Of a DNA stretch of 64,000 nucleotides, positions 1 to 11,095 are shown piece after piece. This stretch comes from Gammaproteobacteria bacterium (GTDB taxonomy: Bacteria > Pseudomonadota > Gammaproteobacteria > S012-40), in the NCBI GenBank assembly GCA_029881255.1, contig JAOUMY010000001.1, positions 558,001 through 622,000 of the forward strand, given 5' to 3'. The notes beneath the pieces are model-generated. The model saw nothing but the letters and a program-made list of their open reading frames with translations, ran no database searches and had not been told where the DNA came from. Both the position numbers and the translations under genes were made by a program. How positions within the stretch are numbered: position 1 is the first letter of the stretch; each line of letters starts with the position of its first letter.

Positions 1-2489
1 GCGTACCGACCGGTGGCGGCAAAACCTGGCTAGCGGCCAAGTCGGTGTCGGCGATCAATACACACCTTTTGGGAACGGAACACAGCGTCATTTTATGGTT
101 GGTACCCTCCAATGCCATTCGTGAACAGACGCTACGCGCACTCAAGGACAGACACCACCCCTATCACGAGGCGCTAAGAGAAGCCGGCACAGTGACGGTG
201 CTTGATCTGGATGAGGCCAAGAATGTCACCCGCTCCACCCTGGATACCTCGACTACGATCATCGTCACCACGCGTCAGGCCTTTCAGGTGGACAATACCG
301 AGATACGCAAGGTGTATGAATCCAGCGGTGCCTTGATGCACCACTTCGATAGTCTCAGCGGGGAACAGCGCGCCCATCTGGAAAAAGAAGATGGTGTGGT
401 TCCCTATTCGCTTACCAACGTACTGCGCCTACGTAGGCCGTTTGTTATTGTCGATGAAGCCCATAATAGCCGCACCGATCTGTCCTTTGAAACGCTCGCC
501 CGTTTTCAACCTAGTGGCATCATGGAACTAACCGCCACCCCGGACACCAAGACTCATCCCAGCAATGTACTACACAGCGTGTACGCCGCTGAGCTGAAGG
601 GTGAACAGATGATCAAGCTTCCTATTCGGCTGGAAACAGAGCCAGACTGGCAGCGCTGTCTTGCCGATGCAATCGCCCGACGCGAGGAATTAAACAGCAT
701 TGCTACTCAGGAGCAACGTCAGGGTGAAGCCTATCTAAGACCTATTGTTTTGATCCAGGCTCAGGCGCGTCGCAAAGACCTGGAAACCTTGGATGTGGAT
801 ACCGTACGTGAGGAGCTCATTCGCAATCACAATATTCCAGAGGCAGAAATTATCATCGCCACTGGAGATGAGAAAGGACTAGAAAAAATTGAGGTCGAAT
901 ACGAAGAAGGTATATTGTCCGAAAAATGCCCCGTCAAGTTTGTCATAACGCAGCAGGCGCTTGCCGAAGGCTGGGATTGTCCCTTTGCTTATATTCTAGT
1001 GAGCATGGCCGAGGTTCGATCCTCAACCGCAGTCGAGCAATTACTCGGTCGAATACTGCGTCAACCAAATGCAAAACACCGCAAGAATGAAGCACTCAAT
1101 CGCTCGTATGCTTTTGTTGTTTCCCGTGACTTTAATGCAACCGCTGAAGGTTTACGTGATCGACTGGTTGAGGGCGCCGGTTTTGATCGCAAAGAAGCAA
1201 ACGAATTTGTTAATTCTGGCCGGCCTGATCAGGCCGTTTTTGACTTAAATCATCGCCGCGCTGTGGTGCGTCCGGTGGTTGTTATTCTGCCCGAAACACC
1301 CGAGATAAAAAACATACCCAAAGCAACGCGCGACAAACTCAGCTGGGATAAGAAAACGAATACGCTGACCATTAACAAGCCGCTGAGCGAGGACGAGACT
1401 GAGGAAGTAAAGGCAACAGTAAAGCAAGCTTCAACCATAGAGGCAATTGAAACCGCCGCCTATGAAAGCCGAACGACAGCGGTTGAAATCTACCAGACAC
1501 CAGCACAACAGGGCATTCCTTTTCGGGTTCCACAATTCGCCTTAGTGGTCCAGGGTGAACTGGAATTGTTTGAGAACCCCGAACAACTTGATTACCCTTG
1601 GGATGTCACCCTCTATGACGCCCATCCCAATCAGGAAGAACTGGCAAGACTGGACTTGATTAGTAAAGTAGCTAGTGCCGGCGAACTTGATATTGATGAA
1701 AACGTCGGCGCTATGAAAGTCAATTTTTTTCGTGAGATGCAGCGTGATCTCGGCCTTGTCTATACGCCGGAACACTGGGATGAAGTAAGGCTTGCTACCT
1801 GGCTCTGCCGAAATCTTCCTGATCCTACATTGACACACGAGAGCAAACGAGCCTTCGTATTGGCCTGGCTGAACCATTTACTAGAACGTGAAGATATCGA
1901 TCTGGCACGAGCGAATCAGTATAAATTCGAGATTAGGCGCTTATTAGAATCACGAATTAGTACGCACCGCAAGGAGGCCGCGAAGGCCGCCTTCCAACAA
2001 AATTTGTTTTCAGCGGGCGTAGAGGAAAGAGTTTCTGTTAGCGACGAGTATGCGTTTACCTTTGCACCACTTGCCTACGCACCCAGCGCAGACTATGACG
2101 GAGAATACGGACACTATGATTTTCGTCATCACTATTACGGGCGAATTGGTAGTTTTGACTCCAAAGAGGAGTTTGAGTGCGCGGTTTGGCTAGACCAACA
2201 GGCCGAGGCAGGACGGATAAAGTTTTGGGTGCGCAACCTCGTACGTAGAGAAGGATCGTCTTTTTCCTTGCTCAAGGCTGATGGACGTTTTTACCCCGAC
2301 TTTGTTTGCAAATTGCCTAGCGGGGTAGTATTGATCGTAGAATACAAGGGCGCTGACAAATGGGATACACCGAAGGTGAAGATGGATCGAGACATTGGCG
2401 AGCTTTGGGCTAATATGAGCAATGGTCAATGTCGATTTGTTATGGTGAAAAATCGGGACTGGAGTGCGATTAGTGCTGCGTCGCAATAG
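1..2489 (+). CDS. Type III restriction enzyme Res-like helicase-nuclease (5' partial)
   Basis: The reading frame is open from base 3, and the first visible codons encode a Walker A loop (PTGGGKT), so the true start lies upstream of the window. Helicase superfamily 2 motifs follow: a DEAH box (VDEAH near bases 447-465), motif III (LTATPD) and motif VI (QLLGRILRQ near 1041-1068). The C-terminus carries a PD-(D/E)XK nuclease signature: YPDF, then about a dozen residues, then VEYKG (about 2292-2352). This order, ATP-driven translocase then C-terminal nuclease, is that of type III restriction Res subunits and related helicase-nucleases. No methyltransferase (Mod) gene lies downstream; if there is one it must be upstream, outside the window. 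The family is well supported. Whether it restricts DNA as part of a Mod-Res pair is unknown. Confidence 0.8.
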   Translation, partial: VPTGGGKTWLAAKSVSAINTHLLGTEHSVILWLVPSNAIREQTLRALKDRHHPYHEALREAGTVTVLDLDEAKNVTRSTLDTSTTIIVTTRQAFQVDNTEIRKVYESSGALMHHFDSLSGEQRAHLEKEDGVVPYSLTNVLRLRRPFVIVDEAHNSRTDLSFETLARFQPSGIMELTATPDTKTHPSNVLHSVYAAELKGEQMIKLPIRLETEPDWQRCLADAIARREELNSIATQEQRQGEAYLRPIVLIQAQARRKDLETLDVDTVREELIRNHNIPEAEIIIATGDEKGLEKIEVEYEEGILSEKCPVKFVITQQALAEGWDCPFAYILVSMAEVRSSTAVEQLLGRILRQPNAKHRKNEALNRSYAFVVSRDFNATAEGLRDRLVEGAGFDRKEANEFVNSGRPDQAVFDLNHRRAVVRPVVVILPETPEIKNIPKATRDKLSWDKKTNTLTINKPLSEDETEEVKATVKQASTIEAIETAAYESRTTAVEIYQTPAQQGIPFRVPQFALVVQGELELFENPEQLDYPWDVTLYDAHPNQEELARLDLISKVASAGELDIDENVGAMKVNFFREMQRDLGLVYTPEHWDEVRLATWLCRNLPDPTLTHESKRAFVLAWLNHLLEREDIDLARANQYKFEIRRLLESRISTHRKEAAKAAFQQNLFSAGVEERVSVSDEYAFTFAPLAYAPSADYDGEYGHYDFRHHYYGRIGSFDSKEEFECAVWLDQQAEAGRIKFWVRNLVRREGSSFSLLKADGRFYPDFVCKLPSGVVLIVEYKGADKWDTPKVKMDRDIGELWANMSNGQCRFVMVKNRDWSAISAASQ

Positions 2490-2564
2490 GCAAACAAAGA
2501 ACCTTGTTCTCGTTTCATCGGCTTGAAAGCACGAAATCGCAAACTCCGCGGTGGTCAAAATGCC

Positions 2565-2595
2565 AAAGAAAAGCCCGCATCTGCGGGCTTTTCTT
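2565..2595. terminator. Bidirectional intrinsic terminator between res-like gene and thiC
   Basis: An inverted repeat with arms AAGAAAAGCCCGCA and TGCGGGCTTTTCTT gives a GC-rich stem flanked by A and T runs. It can terminate transcription in both directions, fitting the convergent genes on either side. Confidence 0.8.
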
Positions 2596-2600
2596 CAATC

Positions 2601-4668
<2,068 letters not shown>

Positions 4669-4890
4669 AGCGTCGGTGGAGAGTAGCATACTTCTATATA
4701 GGTGCACACCGGCAGGCCAGGGGAAATCAGTCAGTTCATGGTATTGGGGCACGTATTTCCAACAAAAAAATAGTGAAAAAATATCTCAACTTTGGGGAAC
4801 AGATTTTTTCGTGCAGGGTCGAAAAAATTCACGTGGGGTGGAATAAATAATAACCATATACCAAACAACAAACCCAAGGAGCTGCACAAA
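4669..4890. other. Intergenic region with divergent promoters presumed
   Basis: This stretch must hold the promoters of the thiC riboswitch transcript (minus) and of the small lipoprotein gene (plus). No convincing -35/-10 pair could be picked on either strand. An AT-rich segment lies at 4765-4800. Nothing else was recognised. Confidence 0.4.
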
Positions 4891-5451
4891 ATGAATATGA
4901 AACTCATTGTTGGAACGATTGCCCTGACCACGCTTGTTGGCTGCGCTGCACCAGCCAAGGTTAGCCAGATGACATTGAAGGATTCCGATACTTCGACCTA
5001 TATCAAAACCACACCCTTATCCCATCGCATCGTAGTGGACAGCGTTGAAGGCGGAGAAAACGGGGTGAGGAATTTGCGCTTGGCCGAGGTCGGTGATGCT
5101 GAATTCCGTCTAGCCCTGGAGGAGTCACTCGAAAAGGTAGACTTATTGGCAGAGGATTCTTCGGCCCCCTACGCGCTATCGATTAAGATTCTCAATTTTA
5201 AGCGCCCCAATTTTGGACTCACCACCAAGGTGAGTACGACCATCCAATACTCACTCACGCGCAAAGCTGACAAGCACAATCTGTTCGAACGCATCATTAG
5301 CTCTGAACATACCGCCACACTGGGTGACTCCATACTCGGTTTTCAGCGTGTACGCATAGCAACCGCAGGTGCGGTAAGAAACAATATTGAATTCCTCCTT
5401 CAGCAATTGAAGGAACTAAAAGTCGAGCACATGGAAGTCGCACTAAGATAG
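4891..5451 (+). CDS. Small predicted lipoprotein, unknown function
   Basis: 186 residues when started at the ATG at 4891, which has a good AAGGAG ribosome-binding site (4876-4881) nine bases upstream; longer in-frame starts have no such site. The N-terminus is a lipoprotein signal peptide: two lysine-poor charged residues, a hydrophobic stretch and the lipobox LVGC, giving a lipidated cysteine at about residue 17. The mature part is predicted mixed alpha/beta with no recognisable catalytic motif. It is monocistronic, with a hairpin downstream. It has the look of small outer-membrane lipoproteins of unknown function, but I do not recognise a family. Confidence 0.75.
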   Translation: MNMKLIVGTIALTTLVGCAAPAKVSQMTLKDSDTSTYIKTTPLSHRIVVDSVEGGENGVRNLRLAEVGDAEFRLALEESLEKVDLLAEDSSAPYALSIKILNFKRPNFGLTTKVSTTIQYSLTRKADKHNLFERIISSEHTATLGDSILGFQRVRIATAGAVRNNIEFLLQQLKELKVEHMEVALR

Positions 5452-5458
5452 AACCGAT

Positions 5459-5489
5459 ACTGCGGGATCGGCTCAGGCAATCCCGCAGT
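5459..5489 (+). terminator. Probable terminator after lipoprotein gene
   Basis: Ten-base arms ACTGCGGGAT and ATCCCGCAGT enclose an 11-base loop just after the stop codon. The following T-rich tract (TACTTTGG) is weak, so efficiency is uncertain. Confidence 0.5.
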
Positions 5490-5761
5490 TACTTTGGTTA
5501 ATGAGCATGTCATTGCGCCCCACTCTAGTCGCGCTTATTTTCTATTAAAAACAATCGATTAGCGCATACTCAGCAAGGCCTTCATCTCGATAGCCCAATC
5601 AGTCCCTGACAAAATCAAGGACTTACAGAAATGATTAATACCCAGCTTCTACCAGGCAAAAACAGCAGCTTAGGCACGACCTACCTTAGAAATAGTTGCT
5701 ACGATTAATTGTAGGCGGTAACCTTATCCGCCCCGTGAAGTTACGAAATCGAGACCTGACG
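5490..5761. other. Intergenic region before pcm, nothing recognised
   Basis: About 270 bases with no convincing coding potential. A 25-codon ORF at 5631-5708 has no ribosome-binding site or recognisable product. The region presumably carries the pcm-rhodanese-tolC promoter, but no clear -35/-10 pair was found. Confidence 0.4.
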
Positions 5762-6436
5762 ATGAGAATGGAAATGGCCAAGATAGACTTTGATCAAGCA
5801 AGATTTAACATGGTTGAGCAACAGATCCGCACCTGGAACGTGCTCGACATGGAAGTTTTGGAGGTACTGAAATCGGTTCCACGGGAGGGTTACGTCCCCG
5901 ATACCTACCGAGATCTCGCCTATACGGACATGTCTATCCCCATAGGCCACGGTGAGGAAATGCTTCACCCTAAGTATCAGGCTCACATACTTCATGCACT
6001 CAAGCCACAGGCCGGCGATAGCGTGTTACAAGTGGGCGTAGGTACTGGTTATGTATGTGCTTTACTCGCGAAGATGGCCGATCGCGTTTATGGCGTGGAT
6101 GTCGAGCCGGATTTTCTGAAGATTGCATCGCAAAATCTGGCCAAGCAAAACGTCACCAATGTCATTCTTGAGGAAGGCGATGCCTCATGTGGCTGGTCTG
6201 AGCATGGGCCTTATGACGCGATTGCCCTGACTGGCGCGGTCGAAGAAATCAACGATGCCATCAAACAGGAACTTAAAATCGGCGGACGTCTGTTTGCTTT
6301 TGTAGGTAACGCGCCGACCATGCAGGCAGTACTGGTTACCCGTACTGGCGATCATAGCTGGGAAGAAAAGTGTCTGTTCGAATCAGAAATTCCCTCGCTA
6401 CACCATGATCGTCGCCCACCCGAATTCGATTTTTAG
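5762..6436 (+). CDS. pcm: Protein-L-isoaspartate O-methyltransferase family protein
   Basis: SAM-dependent methyltransferase of the PCMT family, whose classical members methylate L-isoaspartyl residues in damaged proteins. The N-terminal block FNMVEQQIRTWNVLD, the middle PIGHGEEMLHP and the SAM-binding glycine loop VLQVGVGTGYVCALLA are visible, with an acidic residue ending strand 2 (YGVDVEPD). The longest ORF begins at 5696, but family homology starts only at MAKIDF, so initiation at 5762 or 5774 is more likely. It heads a three-gene cluster with a rhodanese and a TolC-type outer-membrane protein, an arrangement recurrent in gammaproteobacteria. Canonical Pcm has a PYD-like catalytic region; here the equivalent is PYDAIALTGAVEE, so it may be a divergent paralogue. 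Confidence 0.85.
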   Translation: MRMEMAKIDFDQARFNMVEQQIRTWNVLDMEVLEVLKSVPREGYVPDTYRDLAYTDMSIPIGHGEEMLHPKYQAHILHALKPQAGDSVLQVGVGTGYVCALLAKMADRVYGVDVEPDFLKIASQNLAKQNVTNVILEEGDASCGWSEHGPYDAIALTGAVEEINDAIKQELKIGGRLFAFVGNAPTMQAVLVTRTGDHSWEEKCLFESEIPSLHHDRRPPEFDF

Positions 6437-6441
6437 CCAAG

Positions 6442-6464
6442 GGGAGTGACGATTCACTCCCTTT
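6442..6464 (+). terminator. Hairpin between pcm and rhodanese genes
   Basis: GGGAGTGA and TCACTCCC arms with a CGAT loop, followed by TTTG. It is terminator-like but has only three T residues, and the rhodanese start follows 13 bases later, so it may only attenuate readthrough. Confidence 0.45.
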
Positions 6465-6476
6465 GTACATCCTTCA

Positions 6477-6797
6477 ATGCAGCAATATACCCCCACTCAG
6501 CTACGCGAACTGCTCGACGGCACCGCTACGTCGCCATTTTTACTCGATGTAAGAGAAAGATGGGAGTTCGACACCTGTCACCTGGAAGGAAGTGTGCATA
6601 TCCCAATGGGGGAAATCCCGGCGCGTCTGGATGAAATCCCGACGGATCAGACTGTTGTGGTGATTTGTCACCACGGGGTCCGCAGTATGCGCGTGGCGAT
6701 GTTTCTCCAACACAACGGCTTTGAGGATCTGGTCAACCTGACTGGCGGTGTAGATCGCTGGGCCAGGGATATAGATCCAGATATGGCGGTCTACTAG
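6477..6797 (+). CDS. Rhodanese-like domain protein
   Basis: A single-domain rhodanese of 106 residues. The active-site loop CHHGVRS begins with Cys64, and the upstream LLDVRERWEF and HIPMGEIP blocks match the conserved rhodanese fold. Such proteins carry sulfane sulfur as a cysteine persulfide and pass it to acceptors; the specific acceptor is unknown. It has no signal peptide, so it is likely cytoplasmic. It sits between pcm and tolC and is probably co-transcribed with tolC. Confidence 0.92.
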   Translation: MQQYTPTQLRELLDGTATSPFLLDVRERWEFDTCHLEGSVHIPMGEIPARLDEIPTDQTVVVICHHGVRSMRVAMFLQHNGFEDLVNLTGGVDRWARDIDPDMAVY

Positions 6798-6856
6798 TGT
6801 AATAAAGGCCTTCTCTTACTGAGGTGGTCACTAGCTTTACCTGCTTAAAGAGTAAA

Positions 6857-8200
6857 ATGACAAGACGACTGCGCTCGATACTCCTATTCGTGCTATGGGG
6901 CTTGCCTGCGATATCGCTGGCGGAGGGCCTGCTTGATGTGTTTAATCTGGCTATCGAGAACGACCCTCAGTTGCGCGCCGCCATGGCTAATCGCGATGCG
7001 ATTAAAGAGGCCAAGGCACAGGCCTTTGCAGATTTTCTGCCGTCGGTAAACTCCACTGCATCTGTCACCCAGTACTACCAGGTTTATGATCTTTATTTGG
7101 TGTATTTCGAGAACGGCGCGCCACCTGTCGAGGCCAGTTATGGCTTAAATATGTTCAAGAGCTACCAGGGCTATCTAACGCTACGCCAGCCGGTGTTCGA
7201 CATGGAATTACTGGCGCGGAATAAGACTGCCAACCTGGAGGTAACACGCTCGGTATTAGGCTATCGGATAGCACAACAGGAGTTGATATATCGCGTCATC
7301 GAGCGCTATTTCGAGGTGCTGCAGAAAACGGGTGATCTCAATTTCGCACGCGCAGAAAAAAAGGCGGTCGCCAGACAATTACGTACAACTAAGGCTCGCT
7401 TCGATGCAGGTTTGATCGCCGTCACTGACGTACATGAGGCGCAGGCGCGGCATGATCTTTCAGTGGCACTGGAAATCATGTCTGAAAGCGAACTTGCCCT
7501 GGCGGAGGAAAAAATGCGCGAGGTAACCGGGCAATCGCCAAAGCAACTTTTTCCACTCCGAGAAGAAACACCGCTAGTGCCTCCAACACCGACAAACATT
7601 AATGACTGGGTCAATGCTGCGCGCCTCCAGAACCTACGTATTGCAGAGCAACAACTGAAGGCCGATGTCGCCAATCAGCGTATTAATGAAATCAAGGCAC
7701 GTTATTTTCCGAAATTCGACATCACCGCCAATGGCGGCTACGTCGACTATGGCGGTGCCTATTCGCAGGTGTATAAAGACGCCAATGTCTCACTCAATAT
7801 GAATATGGAACTCTATAAGGGTGGGCGCACGCGATCGGAAATTCGACAGGCACGAAAACAACACGAAAGTGAATCGCATACCCTGGACCAAATCGAGCGT
7901 GAGGTTTTAACCGAAACCCGCAGTGCTTATTTAGGTGTATTGGCGGGCATGAGTTACGTCAAGGCCATTAATCAGGCGACTCAGTCCAGTGGAAAGGCAC
8001 TCGCCGCAACCGAAGCCGGCTTTGATGTGGGAACACGCACCGCGGTACAGGTAATGGATGCGCAAAGAGAGCTGTTCCGCAATCAGCGCGACTATGCCCA
8101 TGCCCGTTATCAATACATACTCAACACACTAAAACTCAAAAAGGCCGTGGGCCTGTTGACCATAGATGATATCGAGCAGATCAATAGCTGGTTGCAATAA
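6857..8200 (+). CDS. tolC: TolC-family outer-membrane efflux protein
   Basis: 447 residues from the ATG at 6857, chosen because it gives a clean signal peptide (MTRRLRS, a hydrophobic core, then SLAEG) and has AAAGAG just upstream; an in-frame GTG at 6824 would add a non-signal extension. The body starts with LLDVFNLAIENDPQLRAAMANRD, the typical TolC first helix, and contains two related long helical repeats (about residues 20-220 and 235-435), the trimeric barrel/periplasmic tunnel design. TolC is the outer-membrane exit duct for type I secretion and RND/MFS efflux. No periplasmic adaptor or inner-membrane transporter gene lies next to it, so it probably serves systems encoded elsewhere. Confidence 0.92.
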   Translation: MTRRLRSILLFVLWGLPAISLAEGLLDVFNLAIENDPQLRAAMANRDAIKEAKAQAFADFLPSVNSTASVTQYYQVYDLYLVYFENGAPPVEASYGLNMFKSYQGYLTLRQPVFDMELLARNKTANLEVTRSVLGYRIAQQELIYRVIERYFEVLQKTGDLNFARAEKKAVARQLRTTKARFDAGLIAVTDVHEAQARHDLSVALEIMSESELALAEEKMREVTGQSPKQLFPLREETPLVPPTPTNINDWVNAARLQNLRIAEQQLKADVANQRINEIKARYFPKFDITANGGYVDYGGAYSQVYKDANVSLNMNMELYKGGRTRSEIRQARKQHESESHTLDQIEREVLTETRSAYLGVLAGMSYVKAINQATQSSGKALAATEAGFDVGTRTAVQVMDAQRELFRNQRDYAHARYQYILNTLKLKKAVGLLTIDDIEQINSWLQ

Positions 8201-8209
8201 CGCTTAATA

Positions 8210-8761
8210 TCAAGGTTCGAAGATTTCGCAGAAATAGTGCAACAGGAAAATATGCGCTTCCTGAATACGCGAGGTGCGTTCACCGGGGACGATCACAGGC
8301 AGGTCGACAATTGGTGCTAGCTCGCCGCCGTCGCGGCCAAGTAAACCAATTGTCGCAATCTTTTGCGACTTGGCCTGGTGCACAGCCTCACGCAGGTTTG
8401 CAGAATTACCAGAAGTGCTGATCACCAGTAATAAATCATTCTGCCGGCCTAGGGATTCCAACTGGCGCGCAAAGATACGCTCATAGCCAAAGTCGTTGGC
8501 AATCGCTGTCAAGGCGGACGAATCGGTAGTCAGGGCAATCGCCGGATAGCCTGGACGCGTTTTTTCAAAACGCCCGGAAAGCTCCGATGCAAAGTGTTGC
8601 GCATCCGCCGCTGAGCCACCGTTGCCGCAGACGAACAGGCTATTGCCCATTTTGAACGTCGCAGCGATTACACGCGCCGCCTGTTCGGCAGGTGATGCCA
8701 GTTCATGGAGAACATTAAAGGTATCCAGGTGTTCGGTCAGGGAGTTTTGAAAAGACTGCAT
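8210..8761 (-). CDS. gmhA: Sedoheptulose-7-phosphate isomerase (GmhA-like SIS protein)
   Basis: 183 residues from MQSFQNSL, whose ATG has an AAGAG site upstream; the longer ORF start is not supported. It is a SIS-domain protein with CGNGGSAADAQHFASELSGRF (about 45-65), the STSGNS phosphosugar loop and IQEAHIFLLH near the C-terminus; Glu60 and His170 align with the catalytic Glu and His of GmhA as I recall them. The enzyme makes D-glycero-D-manno-heptose 7-phosphate for LPS core. A gmhB gene lies at 51.2 kb, supporting a heptose pathway. The replication factor DiaA is a close paralogue and remains an alternative. Confidence 0.82.
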   Translation of the reverse strand: MQSFQNSLTEHLDTFNVLHELASPAEQAARVIAATFKMGNSLFVCGNGGSAADAQHFASELSGRFEKTRPGYPAIALTTDSSALTAIANDFGYERIFARQLESLGRQNDLLLVISTSGNSANLREAVHQAKSQKIATIGLLGRDGGELAPIVDLPVIVPGERTSRIQEAHIFLLHYFCEIFEP

Positions 8762-8814
8762 ACTGGCTCTTGGTTTGTGTGTAAGGGAAAGCGCGGTTAT
8801 TATTCCAAAATTCC

Positions 8815-9783
8815 GTGCATAACGCAGCAAAGTCGAACGAATTTAACAAATCAGTGGATCATCTTTCTTTTTCATTCGCATATCTTGCACCGCGCTACTG
8901 GCTTGTCTGGCTGTGGATAGGCGCGTTACGTAGCCTGGTGGCGCTGCCACAACCAATGCGCATGGCCGCTGGCCGCGCAATCGGGCGGCTGTTACTCAAA
9001 TTCGCGGGCAAGCGGCGGCGTATCGCTGAGCGCAACCTGCACTTATGTTTTCCCGAGGCAGACGCCAAATGGGTGAGTGACATCACACGTGCAAATTTTG
9101 AATCCATGGGCGAAGCCCTGATCGAAACCGGGATGTGCTGGTGGCTAGCCGAACCGAAGTTGATTGCCTTGACTGATATAAAAGGGCTTGAGCACCTGCA
9201 AGCTGCATTGGATAAGGGCAAGGGCGTCATTCTGCTGAGTGCGCACTTTACCTCGCTTGAACTCGGTGTCCGTTTGCTCGACCCATTCACCGAAGCCACT
9301 ATCTACCCGGTATATCAACGTCACAAGAACCCATTGATGGAATACATCATTACCGGCAACCGACTCAAGCATGCCAAAGGCGTATTCTCAAATGACAATG
9401 TCAGGGGCATGATTCGGGCGCTACGAAATAATGGTGTCCTGTGGTACGCGCCGGACCAGAACTATCGCGGGCAATTCAGCGCCATGGTGGATTTCTTCGG
9501 CCATGCCGCGCCGAGCAATACAGCCACTTCGAAACTCGCCCAGGTATCTGGCGCGGCGGTACTCCCTTATATCATTCAACGTCGTGCTGACGGCTTAGGC
9601 TATTGTGTGGAAATCGGTGCAGCCCTGGACAATTTTCCCGGAGAAAGTGCAGAAGTCGACACGCGCCGTTATCACGAAATCATCGAACAGGCGATACGCA
9701 TTACACCCGAACAATATTTGTGGACACACAAACGCTTTAAGCGACGACCGAAAGATTTTGAAGACGTGTATGCGGGAATTTAA
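8815..9783 (+). CDS. lpxL: Lipid A biosynthesis lauroyl/myristoyl-type acyltransferase
   Basis: LpxL/LpxM (HtrB) family, about 310-322 residues. Family landmarks: LAPRYW near residue 25, the catalytic H-x4-E (HFTSLE, His144 to Glu149), WYAPDQNY, and YLWTHKRFK near the end. The enzyme adds secondary acyl chains to Kdo-lipid A at the inner membrane, using the N-terminal hydrophobic segment as anchor. Two GTG starts are possible, 8815 and 8854; the second fits the family N-terminus better. It diverges from gmhA with only about 50 bases between, and both serve LPS. LpxL and LpxM cannot be told apart here. Confidence 0.85.
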   Translation: MHNAAKSNEFNKSVDHLSFSFAYLAPRYWLVWLWIGALRSLVALPQPMRMAAGRAIGRLLLKFAGKRRRIAERNLHLCFPEADAKWVSDITRANFESMGEALIETGMCWWLAEPKLIALTDIKGLEHLQAALDKGKGVILLSAHFTSLELGVRLLDPFTEATIYPVYQRHKNPLMEYIITGNRLKHAKGVFSNDNVRGMIRALRNNGVLWYAPDQNYRGQFSAMVDFFGHAAPSNTATSKLAQVSGAAVLPYIIQRRADGLGYCVEIGAALDNFPGESAEVDTRRYHEIIEQAIRITPEQYLWTHKRFKRRPKDFEDVYAGI

Positions 9784-9806
9784 AGGGGAGTGAGCACTCC
9801 CCTTTA
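9781..9806. terminator. Bidirectional terminator between lpxL-like gene and dsbA
   Basis: TAAAGGGGAGTG and CACTCCCCTTTA form a 12-bp stem with a two-base loop, flanked by A and T residues. It includes the lpxL stop codon and serves two convergent genes. Confidence 0.75.
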
Positions 9807-9814
9807 TCGTAAAA

Positions 9815-10444
9815 CTATTTCTTGGATTCTTTTTCCACCAGGTAATTAATCACATTGATGGTGTTGGCGTTACCGCCGGTGTTGCGGTTTGAAACCCGAT
9901 ATTTACCGTTTACGATAAATGCAGGTACACCATTAATGCCATAACGCCCCGCCAATGCCTTGGAACGGCGGACATAGGTTTCGACGGCAAACGAGCGAAA
10001 AGTTTTGGTGAATTCAATCTTGTCCACGCCATGTTCAGCGAAGAAGTCACGCAATTGTTCGTCGGTATCCAGGTGACGCTTCTCCAGATGGATAGCATTG
10101 AATAAGGGTTGTTGAATCTTGTCTACCACACCTAACAGCTCTGCGGTGTAATAGGCACGCGCATGATTCTCCCAGCCCGGACGAAAAATTGCCGGTGTAC
10201 GCACGAATTCGCTACCTTTGGGCTGCTTTCTCAACCAGCGTTCCACATAGGGCTCCATACGGAAACAGTGAGGACAGCCGTACCAGAACATCTCGCGCAC
10301 TTCGACCTTGTCGCCGGTTGTTGTGGGTTGAGGTGGGTCGATACGCTCGTAATGTACCCCTTCCTCGAATTCTTCCGCGTGCAAACCTATCTGCATACCT
10401 GCAAGCATTGCGGTAGCAACCAGAATCTTGGTCAATTTTCTCAT
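9815..10444 (-). CDS. dsbA: Thiol:disulfide interchange protein DsbA
   Basis: 209 residues with a cleavable signal peptide (MRKLTKILVATAMLAG ... LHAEE). The periplasmic oxidase has the CPHC active site (Cys57-Cys60) within EMFWYGCPHCFRMEP and the cis-proline loop GVPAFIV near residue 175. It introduces disulfide bonds into exported proteins and is re-oxidised by DsbB, whose gene is not in the window. In several gammaproteobacteria dsbA lies in the same neighbourhood as engB and polA, as here. Confidence 0.96.
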   Translation of the reverse strand: MRKLTKILVATAMLAGMQIGLHAEEFEEGVHYERIDPPQPTTTGDKVEVREMFWYGCPHCFRMEPYVERWLRKQPKGSEFVRTPAIFRPGWENHARAYYTAELLGVVDKIQQPLFNAIHLEKRHLDTDEQLRDFFAEHGVDKIEFTKTFRSFAVETYVRRSKALAGRYGINGVPAFIVNGKYRVSNRNTGGNANTINVINYLVEKESKK

Positions 10445-10601
10445 TATTCACCTCCATTTTGGGCCGCCAGCCTAGCCTAATTCGTGGCCCAAGACAAATC
10501 AAAGTTTGATATCATGCGCTACACAAAACGCGGTCTTTCTTTTGACCATGGAACCTAAAATAGTGCGGCAAATATCCGTAAGAAAAAGGGATAACGGCTT
10601 A

Positions 10602-11090
10602 ATGACTTCAGAAAAACTCAATCTCATCGATTTCCTGAACCAGCAGAAACTGTGTCAGTCGCTGACGGTAAAGGAAGTCCAGATCCTGCTCGACTACACC
10701 GAGATCGTCACCTACAAAAAAGGTGACGTGATTGCCGATATCGGGGAAATCGGCGAAGCCCTGTATTTCGTTCTCAAGGGCGAAAGCGGTCTATTCTTCG
10801 ATGAAGGCAGTGGCGAAACCGAAGTTGGCATAATTCACCCAGGCGAATTAATGGGTGAAATGTCGTTTTTCGATATGGAGCCACGCTCGGTAAGGGCGAA
10901 GGCTATGACCAAAGAGACTCAGCTGCTCAAGCTTCCACGTACTATGTATAACCGCTTGCGCGTGGAGCACCCCTATATTGCGGTGAATTTGCTCGAGCAT
11001 GCCATTGTGAGCCTGGATCACCTGTTCCGTCGACTCAGCTCTGATGTAGCGACCTTCTCTAATTACCTCTACGGTAAAGGCAAGAAATAA
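10602..11090 (+). CDS. Cyclic nucleotide-binding domain protein
   Basis: 162 residues from the ATG at 10602, preceded by AAAAAGGG; the ORF extends further upstream without a better start. It is a single cNMP-binding beta-roll (about residues 25-120), with GDVIADIGEIGEALYFVLKGE, then HPGELMGEMSFFDMEPRSVRAKA, which is the phosphate-binding cassette position (GE-x-S-x10-R). There is no helix-turn-helix after the roll, so unlike CRP it is not an obvious transcription factor. It ends five bases before engB, suggesting co-transcription. The ligand and partner are unknown. Confidence 0.8.
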   Translation: MTSEKLNLIDFLNQQKLCQSLTVKEVQILLDYTEIVTYKKGDVIADIGEIGEALYFVLKGESGLFFDEGSGETEVGIIHPGELMGEMSFFDMEPRSVRAKAMTKETQLLKLPRTMYNRLRVEHPYIAVNLLEHAIVSLDHLFRRLSSDVATFSNYLYGKGKK

Positions 11091-11095
11091 GCGCA

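Noticed and set aside
5631-5708. 25-codon ORF before pcm
   Set aside because: No ribosome-binding site, no recognisable product, very short.
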